The notes beneath the pieces were generated by a model that ran no database searches, was not told the origin of the DNA, and saw only the letters and a program-made list of their open reading frames with translations. The position numbers and the translations under genes were made by a program. Of a stretch of DNA of 64,000 bases, positions 49,430 through 57,672 are shown one piece after another. Each line of letters opens with the position of its first letter. Position 1 is the stretch's first letter. The DNA is from VFJQ01 sp044226525 (GTDB lineage Bacteria; Verrucomicrobiota; Verrucomicrobiia; Chthoniobacterales; Chthoniobacteraceae), in the NCBI GenBank assembly GCA_044226525.1, contig JBGAGV010000003.1, forward strand, positions 310,001 through 374,000. Reading direction: 5' to 3'.

Positions 49430-50658
49430 TGGTGCATGTGGAAACCGGCGAAGTGCGGATTCGCCTCGGCCGCGCGGCGGAGAAGACGCTGGCCCTCCGG
49501 CACTTCGCCCGCGCTCAGGTGAATGGTCCCGGCGTGATAGAGGATGTGAAAATCGCGGATGCCGCCGGCGATGGCTTTGCCGCTGGCTTCCAGCGCGGCC
49601 TTGAAATCGCCGCTACGATACAACGCCCACGCGAGGGAATCCCACGCCGCCGCGGTCTGGCGCAGCTTCAGGTCCTGCTGCGCGAGTTCCACCGCGCTCT
49701 TCGGGTCCTGTTCCGAATCGCAGAAGAACGCCGCGAGATGATGCAGGTAAAACACCTCGTGCCGCGCAAGCGAAGCGCGATAGCCAGCACGCGCCGTATC
49801 AAACGCCAGCTTCGCGGCCTCGGGCTTTTGATAGAACAGATGCAAATCACCGAGTGCCTGCCACTCCTCCGGCCGATCGGTCGCGGTCGCAATCTGGTGG
49901 AAGATCGAGGCCGCTTCCTCGTATTTCCCCTGCGTGCCGCGCAGTTCGCCCAGGTGCTCCAGCACATTCCAGTGCTTCGGCGCCAGCGCGAGCGCGGCGA
50001 GATAATCCTTCTCCGCCGCCTCGTGTTGCCCGCGGCGAAAGGCGAGTTCCCCCCGTTGCACGAGCGCCCAGACTCGGATTTCCACAGGCTCATCTTCGGT
50101 GAACTTCACCACGGCATCCAAATGCTGAGCCGCTGCCTCGACGTCATCACGCTGAACAGCGAGTCGGAAAGCGGCATATTCGGTCGTCTCATCGGGCCCG
50201 ACGCTTCGGCCCAACGCTTCGGCAAAGGCCTTTTCGGCACCGTCGAGATCGCCGAGTTCCAGCAACGCGTCGCCGAGGACTTGCTGCGAACTCGCTTTGC
50301 CGGGCTCCAGCGCTTCGGCCTGGCGAGCCAGGTCAGCGGTTTCGGCAAAGCGGTGCAGAGCGAAAAGCACCCGGGCACGACCCGCCAAGCCACCCCCATT
50401 CAGCGCTGAAATCGAGGCCTTCAACGAAAGCGCGGATACTTCTTCGGCCCGGCGGAGATCTTCGAGCCGGCCCCGCCAGCGATAACGGCGCATCAGCCGG
50501 TCCACGAGTTGATTGAGCGACGGGAAATCGTCCAGATCGCCCTGCACTCGCCGTTCCAGAAAATCGACCGCGCGGTTCAGCCCCGCCAGCACGGCATCTT
50601 CCTCCGCCCACGCAGGCGCGGCGAGGACAGCCAGGAAAACAGTGAGAAAACGACGCAA
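49426..50658 (-). CDS. Exported TPR protein in the DUF4331-HupE unit
   Basis: A 410-residue protein with a signal peptide (LRRFLTVFLAVLAAPAWAEE) followed by tetratricopeptide-like helical repeats across most of its length, for example ASSQQVLGDALLELGDLDGA, ALVQRGELAFRRGQHEAAEK, WNVLEHLGELRGTQGKYEEA and AWDSLAWALYRSGDFKAALE. It ends in a His-rich FAGFHMHH, which could bind metal (inference). The start is taken as TTG at 50658, the only candidate at the head of the signal peptide. It falls directly after the terminator-like hairpin of the upstream DUF4331 gene. It is coupled to the HupE-like gene by a TTGA overlap. Confidence 0.8.
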   Translation of the reverse strand: MRRFLTVFLAVLAAPAWAEEDAVLAGLNRAVDFLERRVQGDLDDFPSLNQLVDRLMRRYRWRGRLEDLRRAEEVSALSLKASISALNGGGLAGRARVLFALHRFAETADLARQAEALEPGKASSQQVLGDALLELGDLDGAEKAFAEALGRSVGPDETTEYAAFRLAVQRDDVEAAAQHLDAVVKFTEDEPVEIRVWALVQRGELAFRRGQHEAAEKDYLAALALAPKHWNVLEHLGELRGTQGKYEEAASIFHQIATATDRPEEWQALGDLHLFYQKPEAAKLAFDTARAGYRASLARHEVFYLHHLAAFFCDSEQDPKSAVELAQQDLKLRQTAAAWDSLAWALYRSGDFKAALEASGKAIAGGIRDFHILYHAGTIHLSAGEVPEGQRLLRRAAEANPHFAGFHMHH

Positions 50659-50659
50659 G

Positions 50660-50702
50660 GAAAAGCAAACCGCGCCGGCTACCCGAAGCAACCGGCGCGG
50701 TT
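50660..50702 (-). terminator. Hairpin terminator or attenuator between DUF4331 and TPR genes
   Basis: On the minus strand, aaccgcgccgg (50702-50692) and ccggcgcggtt (50678-50668) form an 11-base stem around a 13-base loop, followed by tgcttttcc. Partial read-through would lower expression of the TPR and HupE-like genes relative to DUF4331. Confidence 0.75.
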
Positions 50703-50719
50703 GAAGAGTCAGATGACGG

Positions 50720-52117
50720 TTAGTTGCGCGTGTTGTCGTCCGCGTCCGTGAGAGGAACCGCGCTCGGATCCCGCGGCTGCTGGGTCGGCGCGAGGAAGGG
50801 GAAGGTCGCAGAGAACGGCACGTCATTGGCGTTCACGTTGTCCTTCACGGTGCCCTCGAAGAGGACGCTGAGCGCCGTGTCGATGACATCGTCGGTGAGT
50901 TTTCGACCGTTGGGCCAGCCCACGGCCGCCGTCGGATTGAGTTTGAGCAGGTCGCCGGAGAATACCGCAATGCCAGCCAGAGTTCCCACGGTGGAATCCA
51001 TCACACTTCCATTGAGCGCTTTGATCGTCGCCACAATGTCGCCAGCAAATTTCCCGCTCGCGTCGTCCTTGGGTGTCGAGGCGTTGTATTCGTTTTTCCG
51101 GGTGAAGGGAACGAACGCCACATTGATTGCCGGATTCCCCATGCGGTCCACGGACTTGAATGCGCCAGCCGCCTTGAGCACACCAGCGCGCCCGACAATC
51201 TCCGAGCCTTTCCGCTGGGCGATCACGTTCAAGCCAATGACCGGCTTATTCTGCGCGTCCGCATTCGACAGCGCCGCTTTCGGAATCGAGAGGGCAATCG
51301 ACAGGGCGTTGTAACCCGCGAAGGTATCGCGGCCACGGCCGAGATATTGCGGATTCGTCCCGAAATCCTGAGGCAGGTTGCCATCGCGAATGCCGGCCAC
51401 CGTGCGGGAGAACCCGGGGATATCAAAGAAGAACGGATCGTCCGCTTCGCCCGCAAAAAACGAGATCCCGGTTAGAGTGGACTGTCCGGTGAGAAGCGGA
51501 AGCGCCGTTCCGGCCGCCGCGGGAGAACTGACGCCCAGGGACGGGTTGAGCACCGGCAAGCCGGTCGCCTTGTCCCTCCTGGGGCTACCGCTGAAGCCGA
51601 CCTGACCTTTGAATCCGGTGAAGACCAGATTCGCTGTTTGCGGCTGCGTCACCTGCAGAGCCTCTTTCCCGGTCGGCCCGGGATTTGCCGTGCGCGCGGT
51701 GAAGCTGACATCGATCGTGCGCGCGGGTTTGATCGAAGCACGGAACTTCGCCGTGTCGCGCTTGAACATCGCTTTCTGCGCGGGCGTCGCCCCCACACCG
51801 GGGTCCACGGGCACCGGCGTGTTGACGTGTTCGTTGTAAAACTCGAAGCGGTAATTCACGAGCGGATCGAAAATCGCTTCGTTCGCCGCCTCACCCGGGA
51901 CGATAAATCCGTGGAAGGTCGCAATGACGACGAGGTTGTCAGTCGTTACTGGATCCGGGAAAAAGTAAACATCCGCGAGATCGGTGGCGGCGTCGTGCGC
52001 AGTGTTGGAGCCATCTCGGTGATCGGCCGCCCGAAGCACGGGCTGGCTGAGGGTGAAGGCAGCGATCGCCCCGAGGGCGGCCGTGCGGAGGGTGGGAATC
52101 AGGTCGGTGCTTTTCAT
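50720..52117 (-). CDS. Exported DUF4331 protein
   Basis: A 465-residue protein with a signal peptide (LIPTLRTAALGAIAAFTLSQPVLRA region) and the DUF4331 hallmark just after cleavage: ADHRDGSNTAHDAATDLADV followed by YFFPDP. Further family-like segments are FFAGEADDPFFFDIPGF, GRDTFAGYNALSIALSIP and VNVAFVPFTRK-type sequence. It is a periplasmic or secreted protein of unknown function. The next two minus-strand genes encode a TPR protein and a HupE/UreJ-like protein, an association I believe recurs in other genomes. It is divergent from a small lipoprotein gene with 51 bases between starts, so the promoters must be compact or overlapping. Confidence 0.88.
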   Translation of the reverse strand: MKSTDLIPTLRTAALGAIAAFTLSQPVLRAADHRDGSNTAHDAATDLADVYFFPDPVTTDNLVVIATFHGFIVPGEAANEAIFDPLVNYRFEFYNEHVNTPVPVDPGVGATPAQKAMFKRDTAKFRASIKPARTIDVSFTARTANPGPTGKEALQVTQPQTANLVFTGFKGQVGFSGSPRRDKATGLPVLNPSLGVSSPAAAGTALPLLTGQSTLTGISFFAGEADDPFFFDIPGFSRTVAGIRDGNLPQDFGTNPQYLGRGRDTFAGYNALSIALSIPKAALSNADAQNKPVIGLNVIAQRKGSEIVGRAGVLKAAGAFKSVDRMGNPAINVAFVPFTRKNEYNASTPKDDASGKFAGDIVATIKALNGSVMDSTVGTLAGIAVFSGDLLKLNPTAAVGWPNGRKLTDDVIDTALSVLFEGTVKDNVNANDVPFSATFPFLAPTQQPRDPSAVPLTDADDNTRN

Positions 52118-52168
52118 AGAGTGTATGAGTTATTGCGTTCTGGGTCCGCTAATGGATGCATTAGCCCG

Positions 52169-52795
52169 GTGAATTGGAACATTTTGCTCTCCGACTTCAA
52201 AGCTCGTTTACCGCTTATTTTTGTGCTGCTCGCAGCAGGTTGCGGGCGAAAGACCAGCCCCGAAATCGTTTCCCTCCCCACACCGGCGGCGGAACAGCGG
52301 GCTGAACGTCTGAAAGCCCCCCTGACGGCGACGCCCGCTCCGGTTCGTGTCGAGGCTCCGAAGCCCGCGCCGGCTGCGGAGGAGGAAAAGCCGACGGTGG
52401 CGCAACTGGCCGTCCGGCTGCAAAAGGAGACCGAGCCCGAAGACCGCAGCAAAACCGTGGGTGAACTGTGGGAACTCGCGACTCCCGAGGCGGTGGAAAC
52501 GCTGCGCCGCCAGTTTTTCATCGAGCGAGACAATGATGTGCGGGCGGATATCCTCGCCGGCGTGGTGGAAGAAAAGAAACCCGAGACGCAGCAACTGCGC
52601 TTCGGCATTCTCTCTGCCGGACTGGCCGGCAATCAACCGGAGGAAGTGCGGATGGTGGCCATTTCGCTGGTCACCGATTTCGACGATCCGCGCGCCGTCG
52701 GCCTGTTGCAAAACCTCGTGCAGGACCCCAGCGAGGACATTCGCGAAGCGGCCAAGGAAGCCATCGATGCAATCCACGAGAAGGACGGGAAGTGA
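52169..52795 (+). CDS. HEAT-repeat-like lipoprotein
   Basis: A 208-residue protein with a lipoprotein leader (ARLPLIFVLLAAGCGRKTSP). A Pro/Ala/Glu linker (about 30-80) is followed by alpha-helical repeats of HEAT type: DRSKTVGELWELATPEAVET, DNDVRADILAGVVEEKKPET, EEVRMVAISLVTDFDDPRAV and EDIREAAKEAIDAIHEKDGK. Such repeats bind proteins. The start is GTG at 52169; a TTG at 52184 is an alternative. It is divergent from DUF4331 and may be controlled from the same intergenic region. A repeat island begins directly after its stop. Confidence 0.75.
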   Translation: MNWNILLSDFKARLPLIFVLLAAGCGRKTSPEIVSLPTPAAEQRAERLKAPLTATPAPVRVEAPKPAPAAEEEKPTVAQLAVRLQKETEPEDRSKTVGELWELATPEAVETLRRQFFIERDNDVRADILAGVVEEKKPETQQLRFGILSAGLAGNQPEEVRMVAISLVTDFDDPRAVGLLQNLVQDPSEDIREAAKEAIDAIHEKDGK

Positions 52796-52971
52796 GGTTG
52801 GGTTTGGGAGGTCGGATTAACTTGGATTAAGTCGGATTGCCTCTGTAGGATGCTGGGTGGATTTCGGTTGGAAACAGGAAGCCAGAAAGCCACAAGCCGC
52901 CGCCTTTCTGTGGTTGGGTCCTTCTGGATTCCAGACTCCCCCTCACGCCCAAGTGAATGCCACGGCAGGCC

Positions 52972-53003
52972 AATAGTGTGTTTATTGTGTCTGTTGGTGG
53001 GAT
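52972..53003. repeat. 32-base dispersed repeat, copy 2 (inverted)
   Basis: aatagtgtgtttattgtgtc and the following 12 bases are the exact reverse complement of 36036-36067, some 17 kb away. Confidence 0.85.
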
Positions 53004-53390
53004 GGTGGACGGTTGAGACTGCGCTTTGCGCAGGTCCAAGGTGCTGTGGGGACAATTGATGGAAACAGCTCAGGGGCCAGTTTCGGGAGACGGAAGACAG
53101 GCGGCAGGGCAGGTCAGGAGCGTTGGGCGATGGGGGTTTTGCTGGCACTACTCTATTTTCGCTCCTTGGTGCCGGACCGCCAACCCGTCTATTCTGTCCA
53201 TTCCGTTGGTTCCGGGAACTTTTCCTCAGGACGAAGGCCTTCATGCGATGGAGGCGTCCGGGAAGGCGAGGATCGTTCTCCCGCCCTTTCAGGGCTGGGT
53301 TCTTCATCAAAGCATACCCAGGGCGGCGCTCGTTCCTCGCTCTGCCCTGGGCTGGCTTATTGCGGGCCTTCGGCCCTGCGGATTTTCTTC

Positions 53391-53498
53391 GGGCGCTTCA
53401 AGACTGTCGGGCGCTTCAAGACTGTCGGGCGCTTCAAGACTGTCGGGCGCTTCAAGACTGTCGGGCGCTTCAAGACTGTCGGGCGCGTCGAGAAAGTT
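53391..53498. repeat. 18-bp tandem repeat, five perfect copies plus one degenerate
   Basis: gggcgcttcaagactgtc is repeated without change at 53391, 53409, 53427, 53445 and 53463. A sixth, mutated copy (gggcgcgtcgagaaagtt) follows at 53481. There are no spacers, and no CRISPR genes are nearby. As 18 is a multiple of three, all frames stay open across it, which creates misleading long frames. Confidence 0.97.
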
Positions 53499-53623
53499 GG
53501 GGGACTGTCTGGCGGTGGATAGCTGGAAGCGAACTGGCCTGCGGGTGCGGCAGATGGAGGCTCCGATTGGCGAACGGGGACAGCCGCCCTAACCGAAGGA
53601 GCGGGTTGAATCCGATTGCCTCC

Positions 53624-55075
53624 TCAGACCGGCTCGACCTCGTCCCGGATGCCAGCGGGTTCGACGGTGGAGCGTTTGAAGGAGTGGCGGACGAAATTCT
53701 GGCCGAGGTCCCAGATGGGGCCGGGGAAGCTGCGGCACTCGTTGAGGACGCTGTCGAGGGCGTTCACGAAACGTTCGATCTCTTTCTCGCCGATCATGAG
53801 CGGCGGGAGAATCTTGATCACGTCCATCGAGTGACCGGCGATCTGCGTGAGGATGCGGTGCTTCTTGAACAGCGAGGTGACGAGCATCTGCGTGAAGAGC
53901 TCGCGCTCGACGCTGTGCAGGAATTTCCAGCCCATGCGCAGGGCGAACTCGCGGGGCTCGTGAAATTCGACGGCGATCATGAGGCCCATGCCGCGGACTT
54001 CCTTGATGAGCGAGTGGCGCTCCTTCAGCGCGCTGAGGCGGCGGAGCAGCTCGATGCCGGTATCGCGGGCGCGCTCGACGAGCTGCTCGTCTTCGAGCAC
54101 CTGGAGCGTAGCGAGGCCGCAGGCCATGGCGAGGTTGTTGCGGCCGAAGGTGGAGGAGTGGACAACACAGCGGTCGAGCCGGCTGAAGGTCTTTTGATAG
54201 ATCGCACGGCGCGCGACGATCGCGGCGCACGGGACGTAACCGCCGCTGAGCGATTTGGCGACGGTGATGAGATCCGGCTCGAGGCCCCAGTGCTCGAACC
54301 CCCACCAGCGGCCGGTGCGGCCGAGGCCGGTCTGCACTTCGTCGCAGAGGAGGAGCGTGCCATGCGCGCGGCAGAGGCGCTGCGCTTCGACGTAATAATC
54401 GTCGCGCGGAAAATTGACGCCCTTGCCCTGGATCGGCTCGATGAGCAGCGCGGCGACGTCGCGTTGCGCGAGGCGTTTTTCCAGCGCGGCGAGATCGCCC
54501 ATCGGCACCTGGGTGGCGTCGGCGAGCAACGGGCCGAAGCCTTCCTTGAAATGCGCGTCGCCCATCATGGAAAGCGCGCCGTGGGTGAGGCCGTGGAATG
54601 CTTTTTCCAACGACACCAGGCCAGGGCGCCCGGTTGCGGCGCGGGCAAATTTGATCGCGCCCTCGAGCGACTCGGTGCCGGAGTTGCAGAAGAAAACGGC
54701 GTCGAGATGCGGCGGCAGTTTTTTCAGCAGCGCCTCGGCGAGCAAGCCGCTGAGCAGCGAGCAATCCATCTGCACCATGTTGGGCAGATCCATCTCGAGC
54801 ACATCGCGAATGGCCTTCAGCACGGCGGGATGATTGCGGCCGATATTAAAGACGCTGTAGCCGCTGAGGAAATCGAGGTAGTCGCGATCTTCCAGATCGT
54901 AGAGGTAGGCGCCTTCGGCCCGCGCATAAACCTGATCGAAGCCGATGATCCGCTGCACGCGAACGAGCGTGGAATTGAGGTGCTGCTCGTGGAGCGAGTA
55001 GTTTTCACCCAGGCGATCGGCGATGAGGCGCTTCACATCGAGCGGCATTCCGGTCTTGTAGGTTTGTTTTCGCAT
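53624..55075 (-). CDS. Class III PLP-dependent aminotransferase (ornithine/HpnO-like)
   Basis: A 483-residue aminotransferase. PLP-site features are FFCNSGTESLEGAIKFARAA (phosphate-binding region), KAFHGLTHGALSMMG, ALLIEPIQGKGVNFP, LLLCDEVQTGLGRTGRWWGF (Asp pairing with the PLP nitrogen) and the Schiff-base lysine in ITVAKSLSGGYVP, followed by SSTFGRNNLAMACGLATL. It carries about 30 extra C-terminal residues. It is closest by eye to putrescine/ornithine aminotransferases and to the hopanoid aminotransferase HpnO, but no hopanoid genes are near. ATG at 55075 is chosen. It is divergent, by 42 bases, from the ureohydrolase-fold gene, suggesting shared control of amine metabolism. Confidence 0.9.
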   Translation of the reverse strand: MRKQTYKTGMPLDVKRLIADRLGENYSLHEQHLNSTLVRVQRIIGFDQVYARAEGAYLYDLEDRDYLDFLSGYSVFNIGRNHPAVLKAIRDVLEMDLPNMVQMDCSLLSGLLAEALLKKLPPHLDAVFFCNSGTESLEGAIKFARAATGRPGLVSLEKAFHGLTHGALSMMGDAHFKEGFGPLLADATQVPMGDLAALEKRLAQRDVAALLIEPIQGKGVNFPRDDYYVEAQRLCRAHGTLLLCDEVQTGLGRTGRWWGFEHWGLEPDLITVAKSLSGGYVPCAAIVARRAIYQKTFSRLDRCVVHSSTFGRNNLAMACGLATLQVLEDEQLVERARDTGIELLRRLSALKERHSLIKEVRGMGLMIAVEFHEPREFALRMGWKFLHSVERELFTQMLVTSLFKKHRILTQIAGHSMDVIKILPPLMIGEKEIERFVNALDSVLNECRSFPGPIWDLGQNFVRHSFKRSTVEPAGIRDEVEPV

Positions 55076-55117
55076 TTGGCGAGGGACAAATGCGGCCTGC
55101 TCCGTCAGGAATTTTCC

Positions 55118-56011
55118 ATGTCCGCCTCTCACCTTCTCCATCTCGATCTGGACGGCGCGTGGCCGGGCGACATCACGCCGGCGGAAAGCTACGTGGATGG
55201 CCGGGCCTGGGGTCCGCGCCTGCGCTACTGCGCGACCTCCCGCGGCATGGAGGAATTCGCCGGGTTCATGCGCTCGCGACCGGCACGATTCCGGTTGTTC
55301 GGATCGGGCGACTTTCATCACCTGAGCGCGCTGTGGCTGCGGAGCGTGGCGGAGCCCTTCACGCTCGTGTCGTTCGACAATCATCCCGACTGGGACGTTC
55401 GTCCGCCTCGGTGGTGCTGCGGGACGTGGATCAACCGCGCCTTGGAACTGCCGAATCTGCAACGAGTGGCCATCTGGGGTTGTGGCAATTTCGAGCTGAA
55501 CTGGCCGGGGTATTGGTGGGTGAATCGACGTGCGCTCAAGGCAGAGCGCCTCGCGGTATGGCCGTGGACCGAACGGCTGGCGCCTTCGGGACGGCGGCGC
55601 TGGCGGGGGATCACCCGGGAAGGCTGGCGCGACGACTTCAGCCAGTTCGCGCGCGGGCTCGCGGGTCGCAGCATCTACGTGACGGTCGATCTCGATTGCC
55701 TCGATGAATCCGAGTCGGCGACCGACTGGGAACAGGGTCTTTTCACCGCCGCCGACATCGCCTGGGCGCTGGGCGAAATCCGCGCCCAAGCCCGCATCGT
55801 AGGAGGCGACGTGTGCGGCGCGGCTTCGGAAGCCACTTACGAACGCCCCATTCAGCGCCTCCTCGCCCTGCGCGATCATCCCAAAAAGGAACCGCTGCCG
55901 GATGGGGAAGCAGCCGCGCGCAATCGCCACGCGCTGGATGTGATCTGGCCGGCTCTAAGTGGTCGCGACGATGGCCACGCCGGCGCTGATCAGCAGCACA
56001 CCGATCCATAG
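55118..56011 (+). CDS. Ureohydrolase-fold (arginase/agmatinase-like) protein
   Basis: A 297-residue protein with a recognisable but diverged arginase-type metal site: GSGDFHHLS in place of GGDHS, SFDNHPDWDVRP (DxHxD) and VTVDLDCLDESES (DxDxxD). Arginases and agmatinases release urea from guanidino compounds; because of the divergence, the substrate is uncertain and could be another guanidine or amide. ATG at 55118 is chosen; the same frame is open for kilobases upstream only because of GC-rich antisense and repeats. The last 57 bases overlap the convergent small-transporter gene, and the residues after WPALS look like run-on sequence. Confidence 0.78.
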   Translation: MSASHLLHLDLDGAWPGDITPAESYVDGRAWGPRLRYCATSRGMEEFAGFMRSRPARFRLFGSGDFHHLSALWLRSVAEPFTLVSFDNHPDWDVRPPRWCCGTWINRALELPNLQRVAIWGCGNFELNWPGYWWVNRRALKAERLAVWPWTERLAPSGRRRWRGITREGWRDDFSQFARGLAGRSIYVTVDLDCLDESESATDWEQGLFTAADIAWALGEIRAQARIVGGDVCGAASEATYERPIQRLLALRDHPKKEPLPDGEAAARNRHALDVIWPALSGRDDGHAGADQQHTDP

Positions 56012-56293
56012 CTGCGGCGTGACTTTTTCCTTCAGGAAGATGGTCGCAGCCACGAGGAGGATCAGGCGGTTCAAGCCATCGAATGGGTAGAGAAAACTCA
56101 GATCGTATTTCGCGAGCAGCCCGAGCCAGATAAAAAACGCGATCGTCATCGCGAGGATGCCGTAAAACAGCGCCGAGGCCGGGGTCAGCTTCGCGGCCTC
56201 CTTTCGCGGTTGCATCGCCAGCTTGAAAAAGATCTGACCGACAATTCCGCAACTCTCCGAAATCGCGACGAGCAACAGACTCCAGATCGTCAC
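55955..56293 (-). CDS. Small four-helix EamA/SMR-type transporter, subunit 2 (ArnE/EmrE-like)
   Basis: A 112-residue membrane protein with four transmembrane helices: SLLLVAISESCGIVGQIFFKL, LFYGILAMTIAFFIWLGLLA, FDGLNRLILLVAATIFL and LWIGVLLISAGVAIVAT. The QIFFKLA segment and the late FLKEKVTPQLWIGVLLISAG match small EamA/EmrE-like proteins. Its start is GTG, overlapping the stop of the 141-residue partner gene as GTGA, so a heterodimer is likely. Lengths of 112 and 141 are close to ArnE/ArnF, the paired flippase for aminoarabinose-lipid. It is convergent with, and overlaps, the ureohydrolase-fold gene. Confidence 0.82.
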   Translation of the reverse strand: MTIWSLLLVAISESCGIVGQIFFKLAMQPRKEAAKLTPASALFYGILAMTIAFFIWLGLLAKYDLSFLYPFDGLNRLILLVAATIFLKEKVTPQLWIGVLLISAGVAIVATT

Positions 56294-56715
56294 AGCTTTT
56301 CCTCCACCACGGTCGCGGGTTTGGCGCTCACGACGACTCCGACAATCACGAGCAGAATTCCCAGCCAGCGCTGCGGCGAGATGGCTTCGCTCAGCCAGAG
56401 CCAGCTCCCGATCGGCACGAGAAAATGGATCGCGCCGGACAGCACGGTCGCGAGACTCAGCGACACCGAGCGCAACGCATACAGCCACGAAAACAGGCTC
56501 CCGATCAGGGCGCCGATGCCGAGCCACACCCAGCCCGAACGCAGACCCGCAATGCCGAACCATCCCGTTTCGGTTTCCCCCATCGCCCCGCGCTTGAGGA
56601 GCAACTGCGCGGCGGCCGACAGGACGATGCTGAAGCCCAACTGCACGTAGGGATTCGCGAACCCTTGCGGGCTCGGGTCGGGTGAAGAGGCGGATGCTTC
56701 GGGCGTGGCAGGCAT
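56290..56715 (-). CDS. Small four-helix EamA/SMR-type transporter, subunit 1 (ArnF/EmrE-like)
   Basis: A 141-residue protein with a polar N-terminus (about 1-24) and four transmembrane helices: QLGFSIVLSAAAQLLLKRGA, WLGIGALIGSLFSWLYAL, SLSLATVLSGAIHFLVPIGSWLWL and WLGILLVIVGVVVSAKP. The AQLLLKRG motif and the SEAISPQRWLGILLVIVG block are typical of EamA/EmrE-like small transporters. It precedes its partner with a 4-base overlap. EmrE itself exports cations, whereas ArnE/ArnF move a lipid-linked amino sugar; with an aminotransferase, acyltransferase and desaturase nearby the flippase reading is attractive but inferred. Confidence 0.82.
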   Translation of the reverse strand: MPATPEASASSPDPSPQGFANPYVQLGFSIVLSAAAQLLLKRGAMGETETGWFGIAGLRSGWVWLGIGALIGSLFSWLYALRSVSLSLATVLSGAIHFLVPIGSWLWLSEAISPQRWLGILLVIVGVVVSAKPATVVEEKL

Positions 56716-56751
56716 AAACCCGCGAACCTAGGCGGCGCGACGGGCTTGTCG

Positions 56752-57672
56752 ATGATGCGCCTTGTCCCGCGCCCATCGCCGGGCATGCTCCGCGCGCTCA
56801 TGAAACTCTTCGCGCACTCCACCAAGGACGCCATTCCGGTCGTCTGCGCCTTGCTGCACGCGGCGTATCTGGTGGCGCTGTTCATCGTCTTTCCGTTCAC
56901 ACCGTGGTGGCTGCTCGTCCCGCTCGGCTTGCTCTATTCGGTGAGCATCTCGTGGAACATCAACGGCATCGCGCACAACTTCATTCACAACCCCTACTTC
57001 ACCTCGCCGCTGCTCAATCGCGCCTTGAGCTGGCTGCTCTCGGTCACGATGGGATTCTCGCAGCAGTTCTACGATCTCGTGCACCATCGGCATCATCAGG
57101 GCAATAGCGACCGGCCCGGCGAAGATGGCAACACGGTCGATTGGCTCTCGATCTACCGGCACGGCCACGACGGGCAACCCGAGAGCCCGTGGACCTACAC
57201 CTTCTACAGTTTTTTCCGCGACGACCCGAAGCTGATCTTCCGCGAGATCAAAAAGCGGAATCCGTTCAACGCATGGTTCGGCGTCTTCGAGATCGCGTCG
57301 TGGGTGGGCCTGCTCATCGCGGGCTTTATCCTCAGTTGGAAGTTCATGCTCTTCTACCTGCCGTTCTATTATTTCGGCCACTGCCTCTCCTATCTGAATG
57401 GCTATTTCCTGCACTACGGCGGCAATCCGGAGGTGCCGATCGCGTGGGGCGTGAGCAGCTATCATCGGCTCTACAACTGGCTCTGGTTCAACAACGGTTA
57501 CCATGCCGAACATCACTTTCGCCCGCGGCAGCACTGGACGCGCATGCACGAACTCCACGAGCAGATTCGCGACGAGCAGAAGCGGGCGCGGGTGCGCGTC
57601 ATCACGCTGCCGCACGCGCTGGGATTTCTCGACCCGACGCTGCCGAAGCGAGGACAGGCCAATCAATCGTAA
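56752..57672 (+). CDS. Membrane fatty-acid desaturase
   Basis: A protein of about 306 residues with several transmembrane helices and the three histidine boxes of di-iron desaturases/hydroxylases: HNFIHN, VHHRHHQGNSD and YHAEHHFRP. Hydrophobic stretches include VVCALLHAAYLVALFIVFPF, WWLLVPLGLLYSVSISW and FEIASWVGLLIAGFILSW. It should insert a double bond or hydroxyl in an acyl or sphingoid-like chain. Starts at 56752, 56755, 56785 and 56800 (all ATG) are possible; 56785 or 56800 leave a more natural N-terminus. Its last 10 bases overlap the convergent acyltransferase gene. Confidence 0.88.
   Translation: MMRLVPRPSPGMLRALMKLFAHSTKDAIPVVCALLHAAYLVALFIVFPFTPWWLLVPLGLLYSVSISWNINGIAHNFIHNPYFTSPLLNRALSWLLSVTMGFSQQFYDLVHHRHHQGNSDRPGEDGNTVDWLSIYRHGHDGQPESPWTYTFYSFFRDDPKLIFREIKKRNPFNAWFGVFEIASWVGLLIAGFILSWKFMLFYLPFYYFGHCLSYLNGYFLHYGGNPEVPIAWGVSSYHRLYNWLWFNNGYHAEHHFRPRQHWTRMHELHEQIRDEQKRARVRVITLPHALGFLDPTLPKRGQANQS

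Larger units (their letters stand above)
52796..53623. other. Repeat island without a recognised gene
   Basis: About 830 bases of dispersed repeats. They include the tract cggattaacttggattaagt followed by cggattgcctctgta (52813-52847), related in reverse to 35857-35880, and a ggaaacaggaagccagaaag stretch. The 32-base sequence shared with 36036-36067 is at 52972-53003. A block ending gcccagggcagagcgagg-like on the minus strand (about 53280-53390) resembles a widely dispersed planctomycete/verrucomicrobial repeat, and the 18-bp tandem array follows. Frames crossing it have no protein features. Confidence 0.75.

Noticed and set aside
53391..53498. CRISPR array
   Set aside because: The 18-bp units are directly adjacent with no spacers, and there are no cas genes.
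53123..55117. A 665-residue upstream extension of the ureohydrolase-fold gene
   Set aside because: It crosses the 18-bp tandem repeats and the antisense of the aminotransferase; similarity to the family starts only after the ATG at 55118.
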